From Ptiloglossa arizonensis (Eukaryota > Arthropoda > Insecta > Hymenoptera > Colletidae): a DNA stretch of 64,000 nt. The stretch covers positions 1,860,001-1,924,000 of the forward strand of contig NC_135053.1 of NCBI RefSeq assembly GCF_051014685.1. The letters are read 5' to 3'. A program made the position numbers and the translations under genes. Shown here one piece after another: positions 48,973 to 61,300 of the stretch. The notes under the pieces are model-generated. The model searched no databases, was not told where the DNA came from, and worked only from the letters and a program-made list of their open reading frames with translations. The first letter of the stretch is position 1. Each line of letters starts with the position of its first letter.

Positions 48973-49221
48973 GATCGCACGTACACGTTCTGCCGATCAA
49001 TTAATTACCTTACGCATTTCGTAAAATTTATACCCATTGTTATTTATACTTTTACAGGGTTTTTAACTAATTTCTTCCAAGTGAATCCTCGAAATGATCA
49101 CGTACGTTCGGTCGAGTAATGAATTACTTTACGCATTTTGTAAAATTTATACGCATTGTTATTTATATTTTTACAGGGTTTTTAACTAATTTTCTCCAAA
49201 GAGAATCGTCGAAACGATCAC
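48973..49221. repeat. Tandem duplication of a ~120-bp unit
   Basis: Two head-to-tail copies, about 48973-49094 and 49095-49221, share TTACGCATTT, GTAAAATTTATAC, CATTGTTATTTATA and TTTACAGGGTTTTTAACTAA in the same order with a shift of about 119 bp. Copies differ at scattered positions, roughly one in ten. Each holds TTTTTACAGGGT or a near variant, which resembles a splice acceptor. Confidence 0.85.
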
Positions 49222-52200
49222 AATTTCATTCATTTGTTTTTTTCTTTTCTTCTTGTTCGCATCGTGGTCAAGTTTCGGGAATCAAGTTGTACGTATAATT
49301 CAAACTACAATTCTTCCTGACCAATTCGCGTTATAAATATTTTACCCATAGATGATTCACACTTACGTATAACCGGCCACCGGAAAATTAATCTTGTTCA
49401 TTTTTGCGCGCGTTCTGCCGTTGAATTTTTTACATTTATTGCTGTATTAACATTCAAGGTTCGTCGCGATAATAGTTTCCTGTTGTTACTTTCAAGTACG
49501 TACACAGGTTTCTTGCGCCGTATGTTGCGATAACGAGTTGGAATTCGTACAGATTTTATTGGGAGCGTCGCAATACTATAAAACAGAGGCAATTAGTAAA
49601 TGATTATTGTATTTCGTGTTAAAAGAATATCGTGATACGGCGGTAGCCTGAATTCTTATCAGTGTCTTTCTGCGCGCCCAATGAATCGAGCATGTTAATA
49701 TTCTTTTAACGATTAAGTTTTGGAGATCCATTGTTTTCATTTGGGTGAAAACTTATTTTTTAGTTAAACGATTTGTTTCGGAGATTATCATACATCGAAA
49801 AAGTATCGAATTATTATTACTATTATTATATACGTATTTATGGTCCAATTAGAAGATTCTGTACATTTATATTTTCAATACATGCTCCAAAAGATCGTCA
49901 TTCTTTTTGTTTATTAGTTCTTACGAGCAATGTGTTTTTTGATTAATTAAGACTTACAATTTAATCTAAGAATTTTTTATTAAAATTGATTAAGCGTGTT
50001 AAGGTGATCTTTATCGTTTGACCTCGGAAAAAATTTGTTCAGGATGACGAAAAAACGTGTTTTGCGGACCTTGAAGTTTTACGCGTAAAATTACATATAC
50101 AGTGAATCACAATAATATCGAGACATTAAATTATGTTTGATTCTAACAATTTATATCTTTGTCAATTATGAAAGAAATGAACTGAAACTTGTTTCATTCG
50201 GTAAAGTATTTATTGTACTTTACAAATATGTACGACTTATTTAATTAACTTGATGTAATAAAATAATGTTATATATTAAATGAGATTACGGTCATTTTTC
50301 GAGTTTCAAAAATATTCGGTCATTATGTCTAATGAATACTTTAAAAACTAAAACTCAACTTTTAATATTTAGTAACATGACTTTGTTTGTTTCATTGATA
50401 TACGGTTTTTTAATAGTCACTCTTCCATTGTAATCATCTTCTTTGAGCAATCGTCAAATTGTCCGTGTGTCTCATTTATTATTTTTGATTGTGTGAAAGC
50501 GATTCAATTCTGTTTCAGTTTTTCTGTCTATTAAAGATATTTGCTACGGCGCTTTTTTTTTTTTTAATTAAACTGAGGTTTATTAAAACAATTGGCACGA
50601 AAGGTCTTTACTTTTATAGTACAGTTTCTTGCGTCTTGGGTGACAAATTTTTTCAAACATTATTTATAATATAACGTATCTATCGCATTAGAGATGTCAG
50701 CTGTATCAGCTTCGGTATATGATACACTTTTATTCGAGGTCGTCTGTAGACAGTCATTTACATTTTGTGTTTCACGTTGTTAAAATATTTATACTCGATA
50801 GTCTGCAACATATAAGTCGGTATATAGTAGTGCTCCAGTACGTATATGCAGAGATTTTGCCCCCGGATATATAGTATGCGAAGGATTCATCCTCACCACT
50901 GTTTATATTTCTTCGGTTCAAGCAACCCTATGACTCGAGGGGTCGACGTCCACGGAAAAGCGATAAGATACGTCGATAGGATCGAATTTTATTCGTTAAT
51001 GAAAATTACAATTTTTATATTTGACATTTTTTTTACATTCTATCTTTGCGAGAGTGTTATCGAATGGATCGTTGATGTTGTCCCGTTGAAAACAAGTTCA
51101 AACATGGCTATATTCGGAGTATTTTCAATAATATGCAATTACAAATTTTTCAAAAATGATTTGTACAACGTATAAGGGAAACTAATCCGAATACGGTAGT
51201 GTTTGGTTTCATTTTTATCAGGAGAATCCCGTTAATTCGTTGACAATACTCTCACGAAGGTATAAAGGGAACAATACAAATTATTAATTTGTATTAACGT
51301 CGCACCGATACGCGAGCGGTGTCGCTTTGAAGCTCAGTGACCGAGCACTTGTAACACGAGACGCGTTCTCTGTTACGCTCGCTCCTAGTATGTATCTCGT
51401 CATTCTCCTTGTCGCATGGTTCACGTGCGCTGGTCTCATTTCGAGATAAAAAAGGTCGATTCCTGGAATGAATTCGTGACTAATCCCGACTATATGTGAA
51501 TTTCCGGTTCTGATTTTTCGCATACAGGTAGTTGGATATTGCTGTAGCGATAACAGGATCTGGACTGGTGACCGCCCACTATATACGTGTTCAATTAGGA
51601 ATGATTATTTTGATAATCGACAGGATACTAGGCATACAGATGAACAGTTTCGATCTTTGCGTTTATCAGGGAGATTTGAGTTTGGAGAATAATGGTAAGA
51701 ATTGATAATTGTATCGAGAGCCGATCGTGTCAAGAATTCGAAATCTTTGATAAAGATCAATCGAACGATTTTATCGTTGACATTGCATATATATATATTT
51801 TTGTCGGTGTCATAACAACGTTTGACTTTTCTATTGTTCTATCTGCTTCCAATTTAGATGGCGCGAGCGAGGAAGGTTTCTCTGAACCGTTGTCCTCGAG
51901 ATATACTATTCGAGGCAATTTGCACGAAGGGTGATGTAATCGGTTCGGTTCGTGGCCGATAAAAACGTACGCGAAGGCGCAAAACAGGCGTTGATCGGCC
52001 GATTATATTCTGGTATTCCGGTCTTTAAGTGCCTTACAACAGATGAAATGCCCGTATCGAGTAAATTGGGTCGGTCAATGCTAAAATACAGAAAACCCGT
52101 GTGTCTTGTTCTTTCCCTTTCCCTCGTTTTATGACTTTAGAGGAAAGTGTACTCGAGTTTCTTCAGAAGAAAGGAGTTTTCGTTCGGTGTTTAAGGCGTT

Positions 52201-54310
52201 GGATGTATCCAAATGCTTTGAGAAACTCGGTAACTTCTTGTAGTTTCTTAAAGTATGAAACTATTGCGTTCAAATTTACATTATCGATGAAGCTGTAGAA
52301 ATTTTACCCAATAAAGTCCCGGACGTTTTTATCGTAATTACTTATAATCGTAGTTTTCTTAAATGGATGAATTTGACACTATAAAAAATTTATCGTTTTG
52401 CCTGATGAGTTTAACATTTTACGAAATTGAGAGTTTTACCTGATATTTTCAACGGAATTATTTGGAATTAACTACGGTCGAGTTTTAGAAGTGCTTTAAT
52501 TTTGTTTCCTAACAGCCATATCTCTGATATTATTTAACATTTCTTGATCAAATTTTTGTTTGAAAACATTTCAATACGTGTCATTCTGAACGAAAATTAA
52601 TTGAGCGAATAAAATTTAATAGTTTATCAGGAAGAAAATGTTAAAATTAGCTCTCTAATCGTTACAGGTTTGTGTAATCCATTAAATAATTCAAAAGCTT
52701 TATTAAGTAGGTATAGTATTTGAAAATTCAGAGTAGTCCTGTGTAGTATGCTGTCCATTCGGAAAACAAGCAGTGTCTAACATGAATTTCTCATACAAAT
52801 AATTGATTTTAAAATTGAGTCTTGCAGTTTGAACAAGTAGAACAATGTTTATCCACCGCAACAATAGAACTCATTGCGGAATATATAATACATACAAAGT
52901 CTTTCGACGCGACTTGATAATTAGTATCTCAAAGTCTATTTTTCTTCCACAAAGTTTGTTATATGTAGTTAAATTTGTGCTTGTACGTGTAAATTAGTAC
53001 ATGTAACAAAGAGAAAAGGAACTCTTTGTTACTCGAACAATTCACGATTTTGTTAATTGTCGTATTTGCCAAGTTTTAATTTTCCAACGTAAAGTTTATT
53101 ACAATTTATTTTACATTTATATTGTTCTGCAATACGTAAGGATCGCTTGAAAGGGGAAATTAAATTTTTTGTCAAGTGTCACTTTTACGATGTTACTGCC
53201 TTAAATTTAGTACATTTTAATCGTTATTTTAAATCGTTTTAGCCTTTTGTAAATGAAGCTTGTTATACTTATACGTACATACATATTTGCGTTTGCATTG
53301 CGTCGCAGTAGAAGATAGTATGTAAGGTTATGAAAATCGAGCAGCCATATTTTTATCGTTCAAACTGTATAGAGTCTTGTCGGGTATTCTATCAGTTTTG
53401 GTAAGTTAAGATTTTTAAGTTCACGAGTTTCAATATTGTATTTATTCGCAAAATTCTGCGCATACGTTTGTCGAATATTCGCACTCGCCAATAATCAATG
53501 TAAACACTCTAATGATATATAGGGTGTTTCTTAAATGGCGTATTTCGTTTATGTGGCACGGTTCCTGCTCCTAAAATAACGTGATTTTCTAAAAGTGTGT
53601 CTCGTAATATATTGCTTTCTAAACTTCCCGCAAAGTATAAGAATCAGTTTTAATTTAGTTTGCAAGAACTCTTATCGATTTACATTCAGTTGCTTTCTTT
53701 TCTCGAATATCGTTGATAGATGTTGCCGAACGATTGGATAAAATTTTCGGTAAAAAACAACAGAAAACAATATTGTAACGACTGTTAGAGCGATTGTTTA
53801 CGAATATAGTACCAAATGGTAACTTTAATAGAACGAAAGAGGTGAAAATAAATCGAGCTCAAGTATACTCGGAGAAAATACGTTTTAGTAAAATTATTGC
53901 AAAATGTCAATTGAAAACGCCCAGTGGGCGTGAATCAATCGGTAGCACTACGAATAGTTTGGCCAATAAGGAGACTAATTCTAGCCAAGAGGATGTTCTG
54001 GCTTAGACGACGCGTTTCTTCCTGGTACACGTGGTGCAAACGGAAATTCCTAAACTTTAACCGGGCGCCGCGTTATCGAACCCAGTCCTGCCGTTGCAAC
54101 GTCGGAAGTCCGATGCAAGAAATAATCTGGCATTGGCTATTTTTGAATGGGCGCCGTTTATACGCGTGTATGGTCATACAGAACCATTCACGACCAATCA
54201 AACCACCCCACGTGCTGCCGGGAGCAAGAATCGTTTACTTGTTTCATATGTTTCGGTATCAATGATCGTTAACAATGTTTGTCGCATCGATTAAGTCTTG
54301 CTAAAATTAT
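49222..54310. other. Non-coding stretch, no gene seen
   Basis: I see no supported gene. A GC-richer patch lies at 51290-51560. A TATAGGGTGTTTC motif at 53517 resembles the end of common insect repeats. A TA-CAGTG motif at 50098-50104 could be a lone Tc1-like terminus. The 53.9-54.3 kb part is also GC-richer, with two overlapping short frames that lack motifs. Confidence 0.45.
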
Positions 54311-54545
54311 TGCGTCACTGGTGAGCTACGAAAGAATTTTATTACTAAATCAATATTTTTAACTCAGCTGGTGAAGTATTAGAATCGAAAATATGTATAT
54401 TGGAGATGTTAATTATGCTCTTCATTTAGATCAACCTTACTGAAAGCGTTGCGCCACTGGGAGGCCACGAAAGAATTTTATTACTAAATAAATATTTTTA
54501 ACTCAGTTGGTAAAGTATCAGACTCGAGTTCGGAACACGGTACAA
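54311..54545 (+). repeat. Two tandem copies containing a tRNA A-box-like segment
   Basis: Two copies with a 139-bp period share CGAAAGAATTTTATTACTAA and then TAACTCAG[CT]TGGT[GA]AAGTAT, which resembles the D-arm (A box) of a tRNA (TAGCTCAGTTGGTAGAGCAT). The second copy continues with CAGACTCGAGTTCGG, where a B-box-like GTTCG follows too soon for a complete tRNA. No cloverleaf with an anticodon arm can be drawn. They are best read as decayed tRNA-derived sequence. Confidence 0.55.
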
Positions 54546-57500
54546 TTTTATTTTGAATAAGGCATTAATTTATAAGACATAAATCGTTTACATAATTTGT
54601 TTAATTTTAATCTAATAATGTACACAAATGGCTCCGTTCAAGCTATCCCTTCTCTTTCCCGGCATGTATATCGGTCTCGCACGCCAAGGCGCTTAACGGC
54701 TGCGCGACATAGGTGCGCACAATCATTATGCAGCCGATCGCACGATGGAACATTTTTAACTTTCCGAAACATCTGAACTACGTGTAATAAGTGACACGAA
54801 GCGTTATGAAAAGAGGGTATCGATTCAAGTTGAAAATTATCATTTATTAAATGTATTTCACTGATCAAAAAATTATTATTTATTAAATGTATTTCACAAT
54901 TTTTTCTATTATGGGAAAAATAGTGATAAAATATGGTATACCGTTAAAGGAAGTTACGGAGGAGTTAACGAGATACTGACAATAAATTATGGGTTCTTTT
55001 CGTACGAGGTCAAAACCGTTTGAGAATCACTGGTACAGATGAAAGGAGAATTATGATTCTTTGAAAAGTTTAACTTGGTAAAATAAGCATTTTAGTTCGA
55101 CGTAATTGGACGTAGTTCGACGAGACTCGACGAGACTACACGAAGTAATCTTTTTCTAAGCAGGGGACATGACCCCCTGGAAGGAGGGGAAAGGTGCTTT
55201 AAAATCTAAAGGGGACAAGAAAGAAAATTTAAAATTTGTAATGTAAGCGACTTAAACATCTGTATGTTTTAATACATCGGTCATTGGAGTTTGACAACCG
55301 TAGAAGTATATGTTTCGTGTATCGTTTTAACTTTAATTTTTTCTGGGATTAATCGCTTTGGGTAAGATAAATTAAAAATCATGACATTTATCAATTTTGC
55401 GACGATGTTAAATCATTGGGAAATGTAATTATGAATATTTATAATTTTAGTGGTTGTCTTCGTGTTGTCATATTTTAAATTACTTAAAAGCTAAACATAC
55501 ACGTATGTGTCAGTATCCTTGAAAAGGCTACATACCGTTTATCTCATTGCTTATCTCATTGTTTTTAGTTCAAGAAAATGATACAAATATGGTACATGGA
55601 CTCTGTTACTTTTTTGAACGTTTCATTTTGCCTTTTTTTTGTATATAAACGACTCTTTATATACAATTAATATGAAATTCAATCAATCAAAATCAATAAA
55701 AATAATATAAAATCTTTTACTTGGAAGGGGGAGAGCGATACCATACAGAGAGTTTGAGAAATAGCGAGAACGTTTCTGAAATAAATCGCCAAACTTTGTT
55801 ACTTAAGAATGAAGTTAATACGATTGAACAGGATGTTAAACGTTCGAAAAGTAATGCTTCTAGTGTAGAATGCGATTTTCAGTTTCGATAACGTAAGCGA
55901 CTTTCTTTCACTTTTGAAGCGATCCAAGTGACAAAGAGAAACGTAGTAGTGAAAAATAATTTTGTAGATTCACGACAGCGAATAGAATATGCATGCCAAG
56001 AAATACGAAACGAGTCAGAAATATACGAAAATGTGCGTGAATTGGTGATCCGTCAATGTCGATATTATGTGGAAGTAGAAGGAACCAGATTGGACATTTC
56101 TTCCGAGGATAAAAATAACAGAGAAACGAAGGTGATCTCACGGCAATAACAATAGTTTTTCCGTGTTTCGACGTTAAATGTGATAAATAAAAATAAAAGA
56201 GGTTACTCGGTGATTTTTATACAGTCGGTGATATTCTTTCAACACTATGGAACTTTATGTAGATTCATTTGTTTGTACGTTTCTCTCACTCGTGGTATGA
56301 TATCATCCAGTTTGCCCAATGTGTGAGTCATTTTTTTTGAAAATGATACAAGTGCAAATTTTCTTGTTTCTAAGATACTTAACGATTGGCAATTTCAATC
56401 GATAATAAAATGTCGATCCGCGCTTGTTCCATTTTCACGATCTTAGGTGTGAGTAAAATTATGCGATCACTTTTGTAAGAATTATCCAAGTAAAAGTATC
56501 TATTGCTTCGATATTCCACGTAGCTGAAAATTTGTTAAGAATTAAATCGTGTCACTCGAATGTTAAAATATGTATTTTAATTTTCCCTTTCAACGTTTTT
56601 TGCCGTTTATTTAATAAAAATCTATCCATTGAAAGTATTTGTAGTCGTAACGGACCATTTACTAGGCATACTCTTTCTAATTTTAAAATCCGTTCGAATT
56701 ATTCGTAGAAACAATTGGTCCCGTGAGACACACGCATAAATTGCGGACAAATCGCAATAACGATTATCCTAATTGTACCAGGAATCGTAATTCGTGTCAA
56801 GAACCATGTTGAATGGGTAATTGAGTTAAATACATAATTCGTACACATTGGCATCGTAATCATGCGAACGTACCACTATGAATCGAAGAATGGGCCACTA
56901 ATTTGTAATTGAAAGCGCATTCTTTTGTCTACGAACGATTATTTACGAACAATCTTTTTATTTGTGTCCATTTTCAGACTCAATTGGCACTAAACATCTC
57001 CCAGTATCCATTTTACGATTATTAAGCCACGCGAGCGAATGTTAACGTTGTCTGTATAAAAGCTGTATCATCGCTTGTATTTTCTCTATACAACGACCAC
57101 GATTATTTTTGTCGTATGAAATTATAGTACGCTTGAACAATTCTTCAGTTTCAAACGACATGTTCGAATGACAAATTGACGGATCATTTTTTACACGTCA
57201 TAGATCACACTAAATCCGATCAAGGTCGAAAACATATCGTTCGCTTGTGATTATTTCGCGATAGAAATTTAATATGGAAACGTTACCAATGTGGAACCGT
57301 GGATACTCCGCGACAAAGAATACAATCTAAATTTAAAAGTGCTTGTCTCGTACAGGCTAAGTTTTGATTGTCATCGTGTTCTCAGTTTCACCGTGAATTC
57401 TTACACGAGCGTTCCTCTTATCTGTGCCGTTTCGTGCGTTCTACAAATCGAGGGACATACGCTAATTGGTTAAACAACTACGGTTGCAATTTTTACCTAG

Positions 57501-58358
57501 AGAAAAGCCACTGGGACGAATTGAAAACGAAACGTGGAAAGTTTGCAATGTATGCAATTTTCAGCGAATGCTAGTTTCCGAGAAAAATGTGCAGATTCCA
57601 AGCATATCCTGTTCATTTTATTAGACCTCCGGGAAATACAGACAAAACGAGAGCAGTCTGTGTCAACTAAACGACAACTGTAAATTTATCAGATTGTTTG
57701 AAGACAGATGTATTTTTTTTTTAATCATCACCAAGGTTCACTTCTGACAACTGGATAAGTCATAGATTATCCAGAATGTTACTTTACCGTTTAATATCTG
57801 CAGTTTACCCGAATTGACATTTTCTAATACTCATTTGGCTTAGATTTTGGAAAAATTAAGTTTAAAAGTATCGGGTTTGAACTGTGTTTGAATGTATTCT
57901 AAAGAATTGTATAGAAAGTGACGAAACGAACTATTTGCATTTTATTCTGTTAGTTGGGTATTCCCTGAGTCAACGTTTACGACAGAATTTGTAAATAGTT
58001 GCGTTTCGGAATAGTAATAATTGAAATTTGTGTTAATTGTATTTAAAAATTGCTCGGTAAGGGAAATTTGACACGTATTTATTTGTAAAAAAAAATGCTT
58101 GAAAACTTCGTACAAAGAAGATCGATGAAGATCTCTTTGATAAAGTCTAATCCTAATACTTACATAGAAACAGAAGCTTTGTCTAGCGAGCATTTATCGC
58201 AAAAGATAAGACAATTCTGCGTAATGCAACATTTTTGCGATACGTCTTACGCATTAAATCACTTTTTAATTCCCGTAATATTTGCTACTGTCTCGTAGCG
58301 CGTTTCAGAACAGTGTATACAGTCGTTTGAAGCTTAAGAGGGATTCGATACTCTTTAT
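54546..58358. other. Non-coding stretch, no gene seen
   Basis: I see no protein-coding gene. A GC-rich patch at 54650-54735 has a tRNA-like segment on the minus strand (see findings). A 77-codon minus-strand frame and a 73-codon plus-strand frame overlap at 55908-56149; neither has motifs or splice support. Confidence 0.45.
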
Positions 58359-61300
58359 TAACACGTTGAACGTCACGGTGGTCACTGGTGACCGGCACTC
58401 TAAATTTACGTTTTATTAAAGCATTTACGAGGAACGAACCTTAATATTTGTGACGTTATTGTTATATTAACAATGCTATAAAATAACAAGTATACCGATT
58501 ATTGAATATTTTTACTTTTCACGCTACAGTTTCAACGAATGTCGAGAATATACTTAAATATGATTAACTGGGGTGATAGTTAACACGAAGAGGATCGAAT
58601 TGCTTTTAAATTTTTTTGCAATTTTTAATACAATAGAATAACAAATTTATACATCAAATTTTAACTATTCATTGTGTATAATGTTTACTCGCGCACTATT
58701 GGTGTCCACCAGAGGAAAATGAGACGGAAAAAAGAGCGCGTTCAAATTCGTTAAAATTATCGTTTAAGGGCTTCCAGTGTTGCATCATCGTTTCAGTGGT
58801 ATATTTAACTATCAGCTCGAACATCACCGCGTTACGTGATATATTTTAAATGGCGATCCCTTTGAAAAAATTGTTTTATTTAAATCGTTTACTCTGTTAA
58901 GCTTTTCAAGCGTAGGACGTAATTGCTGTCGAATCAGCGTGACACCTAAACTGGCGCCTGCCCTTTTTTACTCGATTGAAAGACACCTGCCATAATTGGA
59001 CGCTTCCTCGTTACGAAATTTTCGATCTTGCGCAACGAAACTATTAACGTTCGTTTCGTTTCCTGCGCAAAGAAACGCTTCTTTTTTGCGTAATACCGAA
59101 ATAGATCGAAATGAACAATCCCTGGTATGTCACTATTTCCACGGTTTGTACCGTAAGGACCAATTGGGAAGAACGAATCAAATAGTTGAAATCAACGAAT
59201 TGTTTAACGCGATGAGTCTTGAAAGTATTACTACAGAGTCCTAGAAACTATTGCGTGGTTTAAGTTACTTTGGTTCTTGGTATTTTTAAATCTGTTATTT
59301 CTATCGAAATAAAGTATATCTATTAATACATTCTTGGGAAGCTCTTCTTGCGTTGATTATAAAGGTATATCGTTCGTTTGTTTACATTTCCATTGTTAAC
59401 TTTGTTTATTTTTAGAACGCATTTGAACAAATCGAAGTTTTGGTGCTTTTACACCATTAATTGAATCAAAACTATAATTTTGTAATTAAAATTACAACTC
59501 GTTCGGTATATAGTTCAAATCTTGCTTCGACTATTATCTCTTGTGAGTAACGGTGCATTTTTTTAAACGGGAAGTGATTCAACAACGATGACGATATCAA
59601 ACGTGGATGCATCGAGTTTTCTACATCCAGAAAACTATCGATCTGGTCTTGTAAAGGAGTGTAATTGCTTTTAGAATGATAGCAGAAATTTATAGATCGA
59701 TCAGCTTAGAATTATTTTTTGCCGCAGTTACGATTGAATAAATACAAATTTTTAAATTTATAAGCGGATATTGAAATAGAGAAATATAGACTTGAATGTA
59801 GAATTCCTTTGGGAGAATATTTTTCAAGGAATATTAGCATAACTTACAGAAATTTTAGCTCGTTACTTGGATCGTTAATAACAACGATTAAACGATAAGA
59901 AAATAATCCTATATATTTAACGTAACGTTTCGAACGTACATGTTTCAGCCTTGATCGCAAAACTGATCAGGATCGTTAATATGTACACAATGCGTGCAGT
60001 TGAAACAAATATCTACATGTGCTTCTAATGTTGCAATTTTTTTTTATTAAACTTAATCAATGTTAGATATTGTGTCTATTTTGTAGTAATTGACTTTGTC
60101 GTTAATATTGTTATTTTTTACAATGTAAAAGAATTTCAAAGAACATGTTTTACGAAAATTCTATACTTCACATAACATTACTAAAATTAAATTATGATCC
60201 ACTACTACGCTATATTTTGTTCGTGCAGAATGTCGACAGTATTGTTTAAAGACATTATATTTATATTATATTTATATTTATACATTATATTATTGAAAAT
60301 GGGTCTGGTGTTTGATCGGTTTTATACATTTTTCTAAGTTATTTATATTTTTAAATGTTGTTTGGTTTTTCAATTTTTGGAAGAGTCATTTACTTCTATT
60401 CGAGAATTCTGTTATGTACAATATGGTTACATTTTTTGATATTTCGTTTTTGATCGATACATTCCTATCTGGTAGATTAATCGAGACAAATCTCGTAACA
60501 TCAACAGAGAAGACATTAGAATAACGAGAAGCCGTAAAGGTAAACGTAATTTTGAAACTGAAATAAATGCTGTATAATCGATTCAACGGTATTTATCACG
60601 AAGTGTCTAATTTATGGTAATAGGATATTTTAATGGATAATCCTTCAATTATTCAGAGTAATGTATTTCTAATTCGGTCACGTGACTGTAACAACTTGTG
60701 TCGTCTTTGTATTACAAATTTCTCGCACCAAAAAAAGAATATCAAATAACTTTGCACCTTATGTTGCAGTACTCGCGAATAATCAAAGTTAAACAAAGAA
60801 AGGAACAGGAGGAATTACTCGTCCCGGTTTCCACACTGGTGTATACACGGTGCTAGAAAAAGTACAGAATTAATCCGTTTTCACCTTGTCCCCGTCACAG
60901 TGACTGCTTGCGATCAGTATGTTTCTGCGCAAAGAATTCATTCACGACAGAAATTCAATTTCAATCTCTCGACGATTTTGCGAATTTATCTTCCTCTATT
61001 CCACTCTCTATCTTAAAATTCTATATTTTTTGTATCTAAATTTAAATCTATTTATAATAGAGATCATGATTTTTTAGAACACACGTACCCATGTATCTCA
61101 CGTGTATTTAATTACATATGGATTAATGTATCCGTATATTCGTTCTTATAATTTTTAGAACATTGATGATTTTACAAATTTCGAGATTATATTACCGATA
61201 TATTATAGGTAATAATATGATATTATTTATCGAAAGAAAATGCGGATTCAAAAAATTCTAAATTCTATCGAATTGCAATAGCAACATCGGTTACTCTCAA

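Noticed and set aside
55908..56149. Overlapping 77- and 73-codon frames on opposite strands
   Set aside because: They mirror each other and neither shows protein features.
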